The notes beneath the pieces are model-generated. The model ran no database searches, was not told where the DNA came from, and saw only the letters and a program-made list of their open reading frames with translations. From Spongospora subterranea f. sp. subterranea (lineage: Eukaryota; Endomyxa: Phytomyxea; Phytomyxea; Plasmodiophorida), in the NCBI GenBank assembly GCA_049724395.1, contig JAUGWO010000060.1, positions 280,295-344,294 on the forward strand: a stretch of DNA of 64,000 bases, given 5' to 3'. Shown here one piece after another: positions 1 through 10,224 of this stretch (position 1 is the first letter of the stretch; each line of letters opens with the position of its first letter). Both the position numbers and the translations under genes were made by a program.

Positions 1-772
1 ATTTAAATTTGGGAACACCTCATCTCTTCCGATCTCCAAAGAGTTTCAAGGTCCCGATACTGGATCAGAAACTAGGTGGAGTATCACCTGGGAGACTGAA
101 TGCGGTGAGCTTTGGGCTTCAATGGCGCATTTGAAACCATAATATAAATACTGTAACTTCTCTGGTTTGCCATGTCAGATTTCTGCAAAACCGTGGTTTG
201 CACTGGAAGATCTACAGTTATTAATGTGTTTTTTTGTCAGGATCAGTTTATTCCACCCTCCCGATTTTTCCACATTTTTACAGAGCATGTTAACAAGGCA
301 ATCGATTTCAACTCAGGTTTCCGGTCCGTTCATACTGTAAAAATTTGTTAGGCTGGTTTAGTAACAACTGTGCTGGATATCGCTTCAAAGATACTCGTAG
401 CTATTGTGATGACATATTATCAGCGTTGCTCCAGAAGTAGGTTAGGTTAGAGCCCTTCACGATGTTGTTGACCCAAACCAACTAAAACAGCATCGTCGAC
501 CCACCCACCCTAGGTAGTTGAAGCCAACTTCTAGCTATGGACTTAGCTCTGGGTGCTGTTAACAGTAGATATCGCTTCGAATGCTGTTGGACATTACAAG
601 CTGGAGTGAAAGACAGTAACTCTACAGCAATATTTTTTCGAAGGACTTGAGTAATTAATTCTGCAAATAACAATCATAGCGTAGTGAGACATGATAATTG
701 ATCGAGTACCCTCTGATCTGACAACAAGATCGCTTAGCATTTCGTTTGTTCTAGACTGCATGTTGGGGTCCG
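1..772. other. Upstream stretch with no supported gene
   Basis: No conserved reading frame is visible on either strand. The only open frames are short and of unremarkable composition. The stretch precedes the first long open frame and may carry its promoter, but I recognise no regulatory motif. Confidence 0.5.
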
Positions 773-1630
773 ATGGCAGATCAGCCTATTACCCCATCTA
801 ATACTTTGGATGTCACCCGTTCGACCAGATCCATTCGTAACATCCGGTCGCAAAGTGGAGCATGCGGTGATTCTCACCGGCGTTTATGTATGTTGACACA
901 TTACAGCTCGTTTTCGTCAATTGACACGAATTGCCGTTTAGCTGACATCGACGAAGAGGATGACGAACACTTAGGAAGCGCATCATTGCGTTATGCGTCT
1001 TTTAGGATAACGAAACATCATCGTTCAGTTTCGGTTGCTGTCAAATCGGATAAAAAATTGGCGAACCAGGATGTATCTGTCAACAGATTCTTAGCCCCTC
1101 CTATAGCACAAGCTAGAGCAAGCTCTCATCTCGAGCCACAAGATATGGATGACATTGAAACCGAATTTGACGATAATTCTGCAATTGAAGTCGATCCTGA
1201 CAACTTCGATGCAGCATTACCAATTTCGATGGCAGACGATAATGACGAAACATCTGAAAGGGGGTCGATATTCGGATCAATAAGAGATGCTGTCACAGCA
1301 AGTGTTCGTATGGCAATGGATTCCCGATTGGCGGTTCGTCGGAACCGTCGTAGGATGTTTCGCTCTTTACAGAAGGGATTGGTTGTTTCAAACCTAGGAA
1401 CTCCTAGCTCATTCTCCGATGCTGGGGCATCAGGTCTTTCACCTGACAGTTTGAAACACGATGCTGCGGCGGGAACCACGGACCATCGTAACACCCCAAC
1501 CAAGAACGTTTTCGATCACAAAAACTTCCGGCAATGCTTGAGGCATCCGCAATTGAAGCAATTAGGCGTCATCGAAGTCAAACGACTTTGGTGCGCTCTG
1601 CTTTACTTGATTGAAGAGAAAGGGGTATAA
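773..1630 (+). CDS. Unassigned acidic, Ser/Arg-containing ORF (285 codons), possibly an N-terminal exon
   Basis: This is an uninterrupted 285-codon frame beginning with ATG. The product is hydrophilic, with no signal peptide or membrane segment. It has an acidic stretch around residues 125-165 (EFDDNS, DNDE) and a basic patch near residues 190-200 (RRNRRRMFRSLQKG), so it looks cytosolic or nuclear. I do not recognise a family. The last 35 residues become more ordered and hydrophobic (KRLWCALLYLIEEKG), and coding-like pieces continue past the stop, for example a membrane-like segment near 1760-1830 in another frame. This may therefore be the first exon of a longer spliced gene. It lies on the same strand as the Cache/channel gene that starts 1 kb downstream and could conceivably be its cytosolic N-terminus, but no splice chain proves this. 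Confidence 0.45.
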   Translation: MADQPITPSNTLDVTRSTRSIRNIRSQSGACGDSHRRLCMLTHYSSFSSIDTNCRLADIDEEDDEHLGSASLRYASFRITKHHRSVSVAVKSDKKLANQDVSVNRFLAPPIAQARASSHLEPQDMDDIETEFDDNSAIEVDPDNFDAALPISMADDNDETSERGSIFGSIRDAVTASVRMAMDSRLAVRRNRRRMFRSLQKGLVVSNLGTPSSFSDAGASGLSPDSLKHDAAAGTTDHRNTPTKNVFDHKNFRQCLRHPQLKQLGVIEVKRLWCALLYLIEEKGV

Positions 1631-2662
1631 TCATCATCAGTCAAGCAATGTTGCTAGTGGAATGACGATCCGTATGACATGATCAGGTTGAAACGTTTCT
1701 GCGTTCCTACGTTGTCTCTACTGACAGCAAGGACATGACGTCTGTTGAAACAGCGCTACAGCGCAGCCATCGTTTCTGTATGTTTCATCACCTGGATTGC
1801 CTTGTGGGAATACGCTGATTAACAACGTATAAAGCGGCGTCAGGAGATGTTCAAGCAATGGTGGCCCCGAGTCTGGAAGGCCTACTCCGACAACAAACGC
1901 TATCCAGAAAAGCGGATGGCACTGGTAGTGGTCATCGCCATAGCAGATCGTCTTTACCGAAGCTCGTGGCACACCATTCTGTGCCAATGCAGAACATGAC
2001 GGTCGCGCGTAATCCAAATAACCTGGATTTTCGTAGAGCGTCCGTTGACGTTGTTGAGAACGCCACCATTATGGACGCCCTGGGTATTTCATAGGGCCAT
2101 TTTTCGATAATTTCTGCAAACACGGTTTATGTAGGCTTCAACCATGACACTATTGCCGCAATGGTTTCTCTAGAATTCCGCGCAAGGGAAACTCTGCAGT
2201 TCCAGCGTGTTTTTGAGCAAATCTTTCAAAAAGAGCTGGATAAGACCCAGTCGACTCTACCTCTTCCACCTGTTATCGCCGTTCTGCCTTCGGAAAAAAG
2301 ACTATACAAAAATCTTTGTGCATTTCTGTTTGCCTCGATGGATACAGAGGAAGGTGGTAGTAGGTTTGTATAACATCGTTAAAATCCTACAGGCATATTT
2401 AAATGTTTCAGGTATATGATGTCGTTAACACATACAGCATTGTCCTATCTCCGATCAATTGAGGAATCGGAAAGCCCCCGAGCATCCAAGTAATGGGTAC
2501 TCTGCGATACAGTATTTCACAATGACCATTTTGTACAGAGGGTTTATCAACAAGATAGACAATTATCTTGCTCCTTTGCTTTTCCGGGAATTCGCGTCCC
2601 CATCTGAGGTACTGTTCATAAAAGTTGTTGCTCAAGGCTAAGGTAACTAAACTGTTTAGCAA
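1631..2662 (+). other. Fragmented coding-like stretch, exons not resolvable
   Basis: Short plus-strand frames look protein-like. One is a hydrophobic piece near 1760-1830 containing VSVCFITWIALWEYAD. A second is basic and aromatic (KQWWPRVWKAY) near 1845-1890. A third, at 2161-2373, contains EQIFQKELDK and VIAVLPSEKRLYKNLCAFLF. They lie in different frames and could be exons of one gene joined by short introns, but I cannot fix the splice sites and recognise no family. Confidence 0.3.
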
Positions 2663-5600
2663 ATGACGGCAACGCAAACCAATCCCCTCACAAAACGATT
2701 CGCGGGACTTTCGTACTCATCAATTCGTGATGAAACAGCAGCAGCGAGTACCCAGACTGGCAAATCTGGATCTTATGCGCCACCAATTTCTCCAAATTTA
2801 TCGATGCCGGTCAAAAGAATAATGTGTTTTGAGATACTACTTGTATTATGCGGTCTTTTTGCCTTGACGTTATCGTGGTGGTTTCTTTACCCACCGGCTA
2901 TTGCATCATCCTTTTCCCGATATGGATCCCAAAGAGCCTCCAGAATCAGTTCTTCGCTAATCAAACACAGGTAACTGAAAAATCACGGCAGTGCTATCCC
3001 TGACCAATATGGGTGATTGATTCGCTTCTCCCTTACTGCAGTATAGCTTCAGAACTCGACCTATTGCTCCCAATAGATGTTGTCGATGAAGTTATAAGCA
3101 CCGAAGATTTTATGCCCGCTGAGCCTTACTTATTTCAAATGACAAAAGGGTCAGGGTTGATAGGCGCCGCGTGGGATGTATATTCCTGCCACAGATTCTT
3201 TCGTTATCGCTAATGTTTCTTCGGGATTTAGCACTGTGGATTTTATAGAAAAAAACAGACATAAGTCTAGCTGCATGATATTTCAGTCAAATGATCTACA
3301 AACTCGGCTGAAATCAACTCAGGAAAATGTATCGTGTTCCGATGTTCTTTTGACTCAAGTTATAACTTTGGACACATCTGCAATAATCACAGCAAATGGT
3401 GTGAATGGTATTTTGATAACAAAAAGCGTGATATCTACCTCTGGAGAGTTAGTTATTCTCGGACAATACTTTGACAAGAGACGAATGATCAGGTGCTGGA
3501 AATTGGTTGGCTTTGTTTGTAATTCTGAATGACTCTCTAGGATGATAGGGTTGATGAATACACGATATAACGAGGCGGTTGCAATCATCGATGTGGCGTC
3601 GAAAAATGTTGTTGCCATGATCGGCAATGAGGGTATCGACGCCGCTGATCAATCTCGGTCAGATAATCATCTAGACATTACAAAGACAGTAGTTAGGGGA
3701 GTTTTCGGTGATTTGAATCTGGAAATTGTTGTCGCTACTCCGATTCCGATCACGTTTTCTTCGGTCGATTATTCTTCGGTTCTTGTCATAGCTGCCTCAG
3801 CGTTTAGTGTGCTGTTAATCACTGCGGTCTGGTTAAAATATCCTGTTCTTCATTCTGCTGTAGTTTCCTCTAAAGAATGGAACCGACGAAAACCCACCTA
3901 CAGATTGTACCATGGTTCTGTTTTTTGGCATAACGAGAAAGGCAATCTCTATATCTCTCATGATACCATTGTAATGCTCTGCTTAACTTTATTCCTTTCC
4001 TGCGTTGCCTTAATCACCATCGTTCACATCGATTCAAATGACTGGTATCAAAAGTTGAAATCGTTGTGCTGGGAAAATGACCCATGAATGTTTAGTTTAG
4101 AGAACGTTGCTGAAGCGACTTGGCAGCAATTGGGCTTCCGGACAACGGAAAGAATCAGCGTCCTTCCGTTGGCGGCAAAAAGAGTGTCAACCCCATTAGC
4201 AATGCAAATGGCAACTCGTTTACGTCGAGGAGGCCTGGATCAAATGGAGGCAATTTCATTGACGGCCTCTTCGTTAGAATCATTGATATTTTCTCCAAAT
4301 TATCCTGCTAATTTGGCATACAATGTCGCTGTAATCGGACCCAATTTCGATTTGGTAGGGTCTCATCTAGAAAACAGCACAGCCCCTCCGTCCATTTCTC
4401 CCATTATTTTGGTAAGGTGTTTACCAAATTCAAGCAATTTCAAGAAATAACGTCTAGACAGGAAAGGGATTTGAATCCTATCAATGAACAATGGTATATG
4501 TCAGCGACATCATCAGGTTACTGGAGCCCTGTTCGTCGGCTATTGAACGGCGACGAGGTGTTTTCGCTTTCACAATCTATTGCGATTCTTGAGAAGATCG
4601 TGGGAGTTGTTGTCATAGACTTTAGCATGCAGCTTCTTGATCGGTTCATTCAAACATTTGTCACTGAAGGGTCATCTGTTCTCGTTGATGTCATAGACTC
4701 TCCATCACGGGCGCGTTTAGGGACGAATCGACGTCGCGATGATCTATCTGGCATTGGTTTAGATCAAGTGCAGATAGATTCTGGTCCCATCTCTCGTGTG
4801 CCGCTATTTGATCGAGATACACTGGCAATAAAAGTAGAGCATAGGGATTCGAGTTGCAATATATCATGGGACATTATCATGGTGACCTCACAACATGATG
4901 TTCTTGGGCCTATCAATGAAGTCAAAACTACGGGCTGGGTCAATTTCATTGCTATTGCTGTGGTAAGATCTTATCTTGCAGGTCTCGCTAAATATGTCTC
5001 ATATCTGATTAGGTGTTGATTTTCCTGTTGACAACAAGTGTTGCTACAATAGAGAAAAAACGCAGTGCTGGGTCTAATGTGGACGCCGATGTCGTCGACT
5101 CAGAGGCGTCGCTCGGAAAAGCACATTTCTCTAAGACTGCTCTTGTGAAACATATAGCCAACGTGAAACCAAGCATTGTTGAGGCATCTGCTCAAAGTTG
5201 GCGAAGGAAGCGATTGGCCCGAGCCGGGGACGCTGGAAACTATGATCAACCTTTAGATTATGATGAGATTCAGGCACATGTTTCCGAAAGAGCAAAAAAC
5301 CATGTACTGGATTCTTTACACAATCGTAATAATGTGGACCGTACAAATTTGATGAATGGTCGAAACTAATCGGCGAACTTACTGTGCCCAGGAAACATTT
5401 TGACTGTTTGCGATTTGGAGTCGAGAGAAAGCGACGCGTTTGTGAAGATATACCTGTTATTGTCCCATAACTTGACACAACTTGCACTACTTACAATTGC
5501 AACTGTTCACATGGGATTACAATTCTTTGAAGAACCAACACAGGCGAAGTTGGTTGAGAATGGTACTCCATTGGGCATTGCGTTCATTGAAGGTTTGTGC

Positions 5601-7805
5601 CTGGCCGTTGAAATAGCGTATATGATGGTTCAGTTTATCATTAAGTATAAGCTCAATGCTATGGTTAGTGCAATTGCAATGGGTTCACGGCAGACAAACT
5701 CATTTGGCGTTTTTAGGATAACGTTCTTTCGGCTATGGATAATAGTTTGTGCATTGACATCCTTCTATTTCTGGCGCTCGTTCTAGTTTATCTGGATTGG
5801 ATACTGACAATAACGATCAGATTTAGTTTTGAATATGCTTTTCCTTTGAGGCCTTTCATTTTGATATTACTTTTCGCTGACCTTCGTCGAGGTATGTTTG
5901 TAATTCAAACGCTTGTGTTTTCACTAAATGCTTCGTAAGGTGTTTCCTTATTTTCCCGAGCAATATCTCAGGTAACAGGTTGTTATCTACTCAGAAAATA
6001 CTGTTAAATTCGTTCTGCAGGCGTATGATGTCATTCTGTTGTGGCTCTCAGTTATATTTATCTTTGCGATATTCGGAGTAGTCCTGTTTCGGTCGAGATT
6101 AAATGTCGATACGAACGTTTCCAGTTTTGGCAACATTCGCGACGCATTCATAGCTTGTTTTGTTTTTGCATCAACCGCTGATAACTTCTCGGATGTGATA
6201 TACGGGGCTTCCAGGCAAAGCATATTCTTTATGATGTTTTTTGTCGTTCTCTGGATGATCGGAATGTTTTGCATTCTAGCAATGGTAGGAGAATCCGTCA
6301 GGTTTGTGTATGGATAGACTATTGGATGAACTATCTAAACTGCAGGTCGTTGGGTACTTCCAATATGAATTTTCTTTGCAACAGCAGCAAATACTGCAAC
6401 AGAAAACGCTATTAGGAAGAACTGGAGCGGTAGCGGCGTTCATTCTTATTGACGTAGACCAGAGTGGGGGAATATCGCTGGAAGAATTTCGTAGTTTCGT
6501 CGCCGGGTTTCCAGGAAAAGCTTTGAGACACCAGGATTTCGTCAAGATGTTCAACGAAATAGATGCGAACGGGGATGGGCAGATGGATGTCCATGAATTT
6601 GTAACAGGAATTGAAGGTAATCATTGACGCAAGATTCCTAGCGCGCGTGATCGATTTTGCTTAGGTTTACCACTCGAAAAACTGTTCTTGCATCGTCGTC
6701 GTAAGCCCACCCGAAAGCATCGATGGCGTGTGTGGATGAAAGAGAATGTCTTTGAGACACGCTCTGATTGGTGGAGGAAACTCATAGAACTGTCGCTGAT
6801 TGTGGAGCTGGCATTCGCTTGCCAATATGGCCTCTCAGTTGATATCGTCAACTTAGACCGTATATTCAACTGCTTTATGTTGTTTTTCTCATTGGAGATG
6901 ATCGTGAAGCTCGCGGTCTATGGAGTGCACGATGTTAGTGGAGTTGATAGCTTGGTTGAACAAACGGGCGAACTCTGACAATATTTTACTGCTCTGTAGT
7001 TCCTATTTCATGCTGATCCTGGCGCAAGCATGTTTGAGGTAATCGATTTTCCTTGGAAAACAATTGGGTATGCTGAGTCAAAGACTTCAGAGAAGATTCG
7101 ATTACATCGTGGTCTTTTCAAGTCTGACAACTTTTTTCGCACACCATTGGTGGCATGGAAATTTCAACAGTAATTGGAAATTGTTTGTTATATAGAGAAT
7201 TGACATGCGGTTTGATAGCCTATTTACCTGGTCCAGATGATGATTCGCTGCGTTTACTCCAGTTGCTTCCAATTCTACGAATATTTTCCCAGGTTAGTTG
7301 GAACAGAGAGGAAGCAGAAACCATTACTAAATCAGATTTTAGGTCAAAATCATCAGGCACGTTGTCACCACATTCTTAAGATCAGCTCGCGTTTTTTTCA
7401 ATCTGTTTTTCCTGCTCCTAATCGTGACGGACATATACGCCTGCATTGGAGTGTATCTCTACAACGGAAAGCTAATCAACGCCGTTAACCCAGAAGCGAA
7501 CTTTGAAAAACACTCGAACGCCTTCGTGGTCCTGATACAATGCCTGTATGTCATAATGCTGCTTGCGTAGTGTTATAGCCACTGAGATATATATTTCAGA
7601 GTGCAGCAAGATTGGCACAGCATCATGTACGATGTAATATATGCATCAGGATGGGTTTCCTCCATTTACTTTATATCGTTCATCTTTTTCATCTCCATTC
7701 TCTTCACCAACCTGTTCTTGGGAATAATATTATCCTTATTCAGCAAGATCGTACAACAGAAACGAGTGTCTTCCGCCACAATGAGGAAGGCAGTTCTGGA
7801 AAATT
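2663..7805 (+). CDS. Apparent fusion protein: two TM-Cache-TM sensor modules followed by an EF-hand two-pore cation channel
   Basis: This is a multi-exon plus-strand gene. In order it encodes a Ser/Thr-rich N-terminus, TM1 (~2816-2890), a first Cache-like ectodomain (~2950-3765), TM2 (~3775-3840), TM3 (~3960-4025), a second Cache ectodomain (~4090-4950), TM4 (~4950-5055), a ~130-residue linker, channel repeat I (~5470-6300), two EF-hands (~6440-6610) and channel repeat II (~6760-7800). The exon ending ...FIAIAVV joins VLIFLLTTSV across the intron near 4962-5011, which completes TM4. The frame then runs uninterrupted to about 5340 and, after one short intron, into repeat I (LTVCDLESRESDAF). 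The linker has no in-frame Met except one just before that intron, so the conserved channel N-terminus has no start codon of its own. Near 3170 the frame needs a one-base adjustment in a G run. Known: two-pore channels are endolysosomal or vacuolar Na+/Ca2+ channels and Cache domains bind small extracytosolic ligands. Inferred: a ligand-sensing channel. Two adjacent genes remain possible. Confidence 0.65.
2950..3840 (+). other. First Cache-like ectodomain and following TM segment (within the fusion gene)
   Basis: Around 3380-3640 the translation follows a Cache pattern: a beta-strand-like stretch (NGVNGILITKSVIS), then GELVILGQYFDKRRM, then after an intron an AVAIIDVASKNVVAMIG strand pair. 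The domain closes with LEIVVATPIPITF directly before a hydrophobic helix (VLVIAASAFSVLLI), as sensor ectodomains do ahead of a membrane helix. The intron near 3493-3540 joins RRMI to MIGLMNTRY. The family call rests on pattern, not a profile search. Confidence 0.5.
4090..5055 (+). other. Second Cache ectodomain and TM4 (within the fusion gene)
   Basis: This copy is closer to the Cache consensus. A long N-terminal helix (MQMATRLRRGGLDQMEAISL) leads to a WYMSATSSGYWSPV motif, the hallmark W-x(n)-WSP of dCache ectodomains. Then come SLSQSIAIL and GVVVIDFSMQLLDRF, and the membrane-proximal end is NISWDIIMVTSQHDVLGPI immediately before TM4. A 33-nt candidate intron with a stop in it (around 4054-4087) joins this module to TM3. 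The exon border near 4413-4437 is uncertain. Confidence 0.6.
5070..7805 (+). other. Two-pore channel part: repeat I, EF-hand linker, repeat II
   Basis: Repeat I has S1 (LTQLALLTIATVHMGLQFFEEP, resembling plant TPC1 S1 with its FFEQP end), an S4-like LRPFILILLFADLRRG, pore helix and filter FASTADNFSDV, and an S6 hydrophobic run. The linker carries two canonical EF loops, DVDQSGGISLEE and DANGDGQMDVHE. Repeat II has an S4 with few Arg (LRLLQLLPILRIF), filter region VQQDWHSIMYDV and S6 FISFIFFISILFTNLF. This order of repeat, EF-hands, repeat is that of TPC1-type channels. The S4 segments are poor in basic residues, which suggests weak voltage sensing (inference). The S2-S3 junction near 5735 changes frame and its intron is not resolved. 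Confidence 0.8.
6440..6618 (+). other. Pair of EF-hand calcium-binding loops between the channel repeats
   Basis: Both loops have 12 residues with Asp at position 1 and Glu at position 12: DVDQSGGISLEE and DANGDGQMDVHE. Spacing between them (about 36 residues) is normal for a paired EF-hand. The second loop's D-x-N-x-D-G pattern is canonical, so Ca2+ binding is expected. Confidence 0.85.
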
Positions 7806-8348
7806 AGCAAAATCATAAACTAGACTATAATGCATTGGCAAATTATCGAAAGCGTTTCGAGTAAAAACCAAGATGTTGCCATTGCCTTGTGGGCACCATC
7901 CAATAGTTGATATCATAAATCATGATCCATGGCGATTTTCGCGGGCCGTTAATGGTTTATTCATCATCAATATATTAACTAGAGAGCACCAATACCTCAG
8001 TAAATCGAATCTAAACGAACCGTCTGGTGACTTCCGAAGCACCCGACGAGACCTTGGGCAGACGTGCCCCTCTGTAGACGAAAACACGCGCCGTCAGAGG
8101 AATCGCAAGATGACCGGATCAAAAAGAATGGACTCTCTGAGGGAATCGAAGTAGAACACAATCTCCCAAGAAAGCAACCTGATATTCAGCATCTTGCCAG
8201 CTCTAAAATGAACGATGTTCATGAAATAATGCATTACTAGGGTTGAGGAAATACAGGCCCACGCTCCTGGCGACTTTGCCGTCGAAACCGCCACGCCGTT
8301 GTCCGTTGGCCGTTTCCCGGAATACACACACGGTGTGTGGGTTTGGCC
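7806..8348. other. Intergenic stretch between the channel and TyrRS genes
   Basis: I see no conserved coding frame. A 93-codon plus frame (7873-8154) has no recognisable domain and is probably chance. The 3' end of the channel transcript and the TyrRS promoter should lie here. Confidence 0.45.
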
Positions 8349-10105
8349 ATGATGGCGATGCGGGCTAGGACGGCCGCTATGATGAGAAGGCGCTTATCAA
8401 CCGAACCGGAGCCGATACTTGACGAACTCATTGCTCGTGGCTGTGTTCACACATCGACCAGCGTAGATGGTCTGAGAGAATTCCTCGATCGGCCCAGGAC
8501 GTTTTACACCGGGTTATGAACAGATATTGATCATTTGCCGAACGACCGCTGATAATCGATTCAGATTTGATCCAACGGCCGACAGTCTGCACATCGGGAA
8601 CCTATCGATTCTGATGACGATGAGGCGCTTGCAACAACGGGGTCATAAACCGATCGTGCTGATAGGTGGCGCCACTGCGTTGATTGGCGATCCCAGCGGG
8701 CGAAATACCGAACGCCCGCTCCTATCGCCAGAACATGTTCGCCTTAGCAATTGCAATGCTCGTTCGTTAACACGAAGAGGTTCTGATTCTGCCACAGGTT
8801 CTCGCCAATGCCGATGCCGTCTCCAACGTCGTCAAAAAGTTTTTGAATTTTGAGGGCGACAGTTTCTGTAGAGCTGAACTGGTCAATAATATGGACTGGT
8901 ATCAGGGAATGGACCTCATCTCTTTCCTACGATCGACAGGAAAACATTTCAAGGTGCGATTTAACAGCCTTAAGTTGCCAGTTATTTATAATCTGATGTG
9001 TTTTTGAACAAGATCTCGTCAATGATCGCCAAAGAGAGCGTCAGATCTCGTCTCGACGCCGGCTCCGGACTGACATTTACCGAGTTTTCCTATCAAGCTC
9101 TGCAAGGATACGATTTCCTTCAGCTGGCTCAATCCCGTGAATGCTTTCTGCAGGTATGTTTTCATGGATTATGTTTTTCACATTGACCGCCAGTTGATAT
9201 CGTGAGCCACAAAGTTGGGCGGCGCCGGATCAGTGGGGAAACATCACGGCAGGGATCAACCTGATTCGGCAACGGATGGGATCGCCATCGTTTGGTCTGA
9301 CAATGCCGCTGATCACGAACCAGGCCGGAGTTAAACTGGGCAAATCCACAGGAGGTAAATCGGGGCGATATTTTCCACCACATTCATTGACCACATCGCT
9401 TGTGCAACAGGAGGATCAGTATGGCTTTGCCCATCGAAAACGTCGCCATACGATCTGTACCAGTATCTGTACACCGCGCACGACGCCGATGTCTACAACC
9501 TTCTGAAGACGATATCGCCCTTATCCCTTGATGAGATCTCGCAACTGCCACCACGAGAGGCGCAACGACGCCTAGCCGTAAGTGATCCCTTGGATATATA
9601 TATATAGTTATCAAGGTTTACGACTCGAACTAATTCGTTCAAAGGAATCAGTTACACTCATGGCCCATGGCGAAGACGGCCTTAGAAATGCTCAAGAGAC
9701 TTCCCAGCAGTTGTTCTCTTCACAAAACCCCAAACAACTCGCTGCTGAAGAGTGGGACAAGGTTTTTGGAAATATTGTTTCCTTTATCGAGTGATTTATC
9801 GGTTGTTTCTACAGCCACTATCGGGCGTTCCTGAACTACGTATCGACATAGCCAATCTTGATCGCGGTGAATCGCTTCTAGGATTGCTTTGTCAATCAGG
9901 GCTGTCGCAGTCCCGATCGGAAGCGAAGAGGCTGATTGGCGGTGGTGGAGTGAAGGTCAACGGCGTTCGCGTTAACGACCCGACACGCAATCTGAGTCGC
10001 GACGACTTGATTGGAAACACGTGTTTAGTTCAGGTCGGAAAGCATAAACATGCTGTGATCCGATGCAATTCTGCCGCGATGGCGGCGATCTTGCCGCCAT
10101 CCTAA
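8349..10105 (+). CDS. YARS2: Tyrosyl-tRNA synthetase, mitochondrial/bacterial type
   Basis: This class Ic synthetase charges tRNA-Tyr; the Arg-rich, acid-free N-terminus ([16 protein letters not shown]) suggests mitochondrial import. It shows [13 protein letters not shown] (HIGH-type site), [29 protein letters not shown] (KMSKS-type loop), [11 protein letters not shown] and a C-terminal S4-like RNA-binding domain ([18 protein letters not shown]). Introns fixed by homology: 8513-8564, 8954-9012, 9154-9214, 9355-9410, 9578-9644 and 9762-9814, all GT-AG. Two places need a one-base adjustment to follow the family: about 8780-8790 (NARSLT to EEVLILPQ) and about 9226 (LGGA to DQWGN). Either the sequence has small errors or the gene is decaying; every catalytic motif is otherwise intact. 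The next gene converges on it tail to tail. Confidence 0.9.
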
Positions 10106-10224
10106 GGGCAACGACGACGATGTGCCTAATGGGTATTTATATATATATTGGCTATAATGGAGTAAGGATAATTGTCACAATATGTACAAATGGCGCTACT
10201 GAGGGTGGTTGGCCGTTAGTGGAT

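Noticed and set aside
482-673. 63-codon minus-strand open frame in the upstream stretch
   Set aside because: Short, no domain, no partner exon and composition no different from random frames.
773-10105. Bacterial-style operon of channel and synthetase
   Set aside because: Both genes contain spliceosomal-type introns and are separated by over 500 bp without gene overlap.
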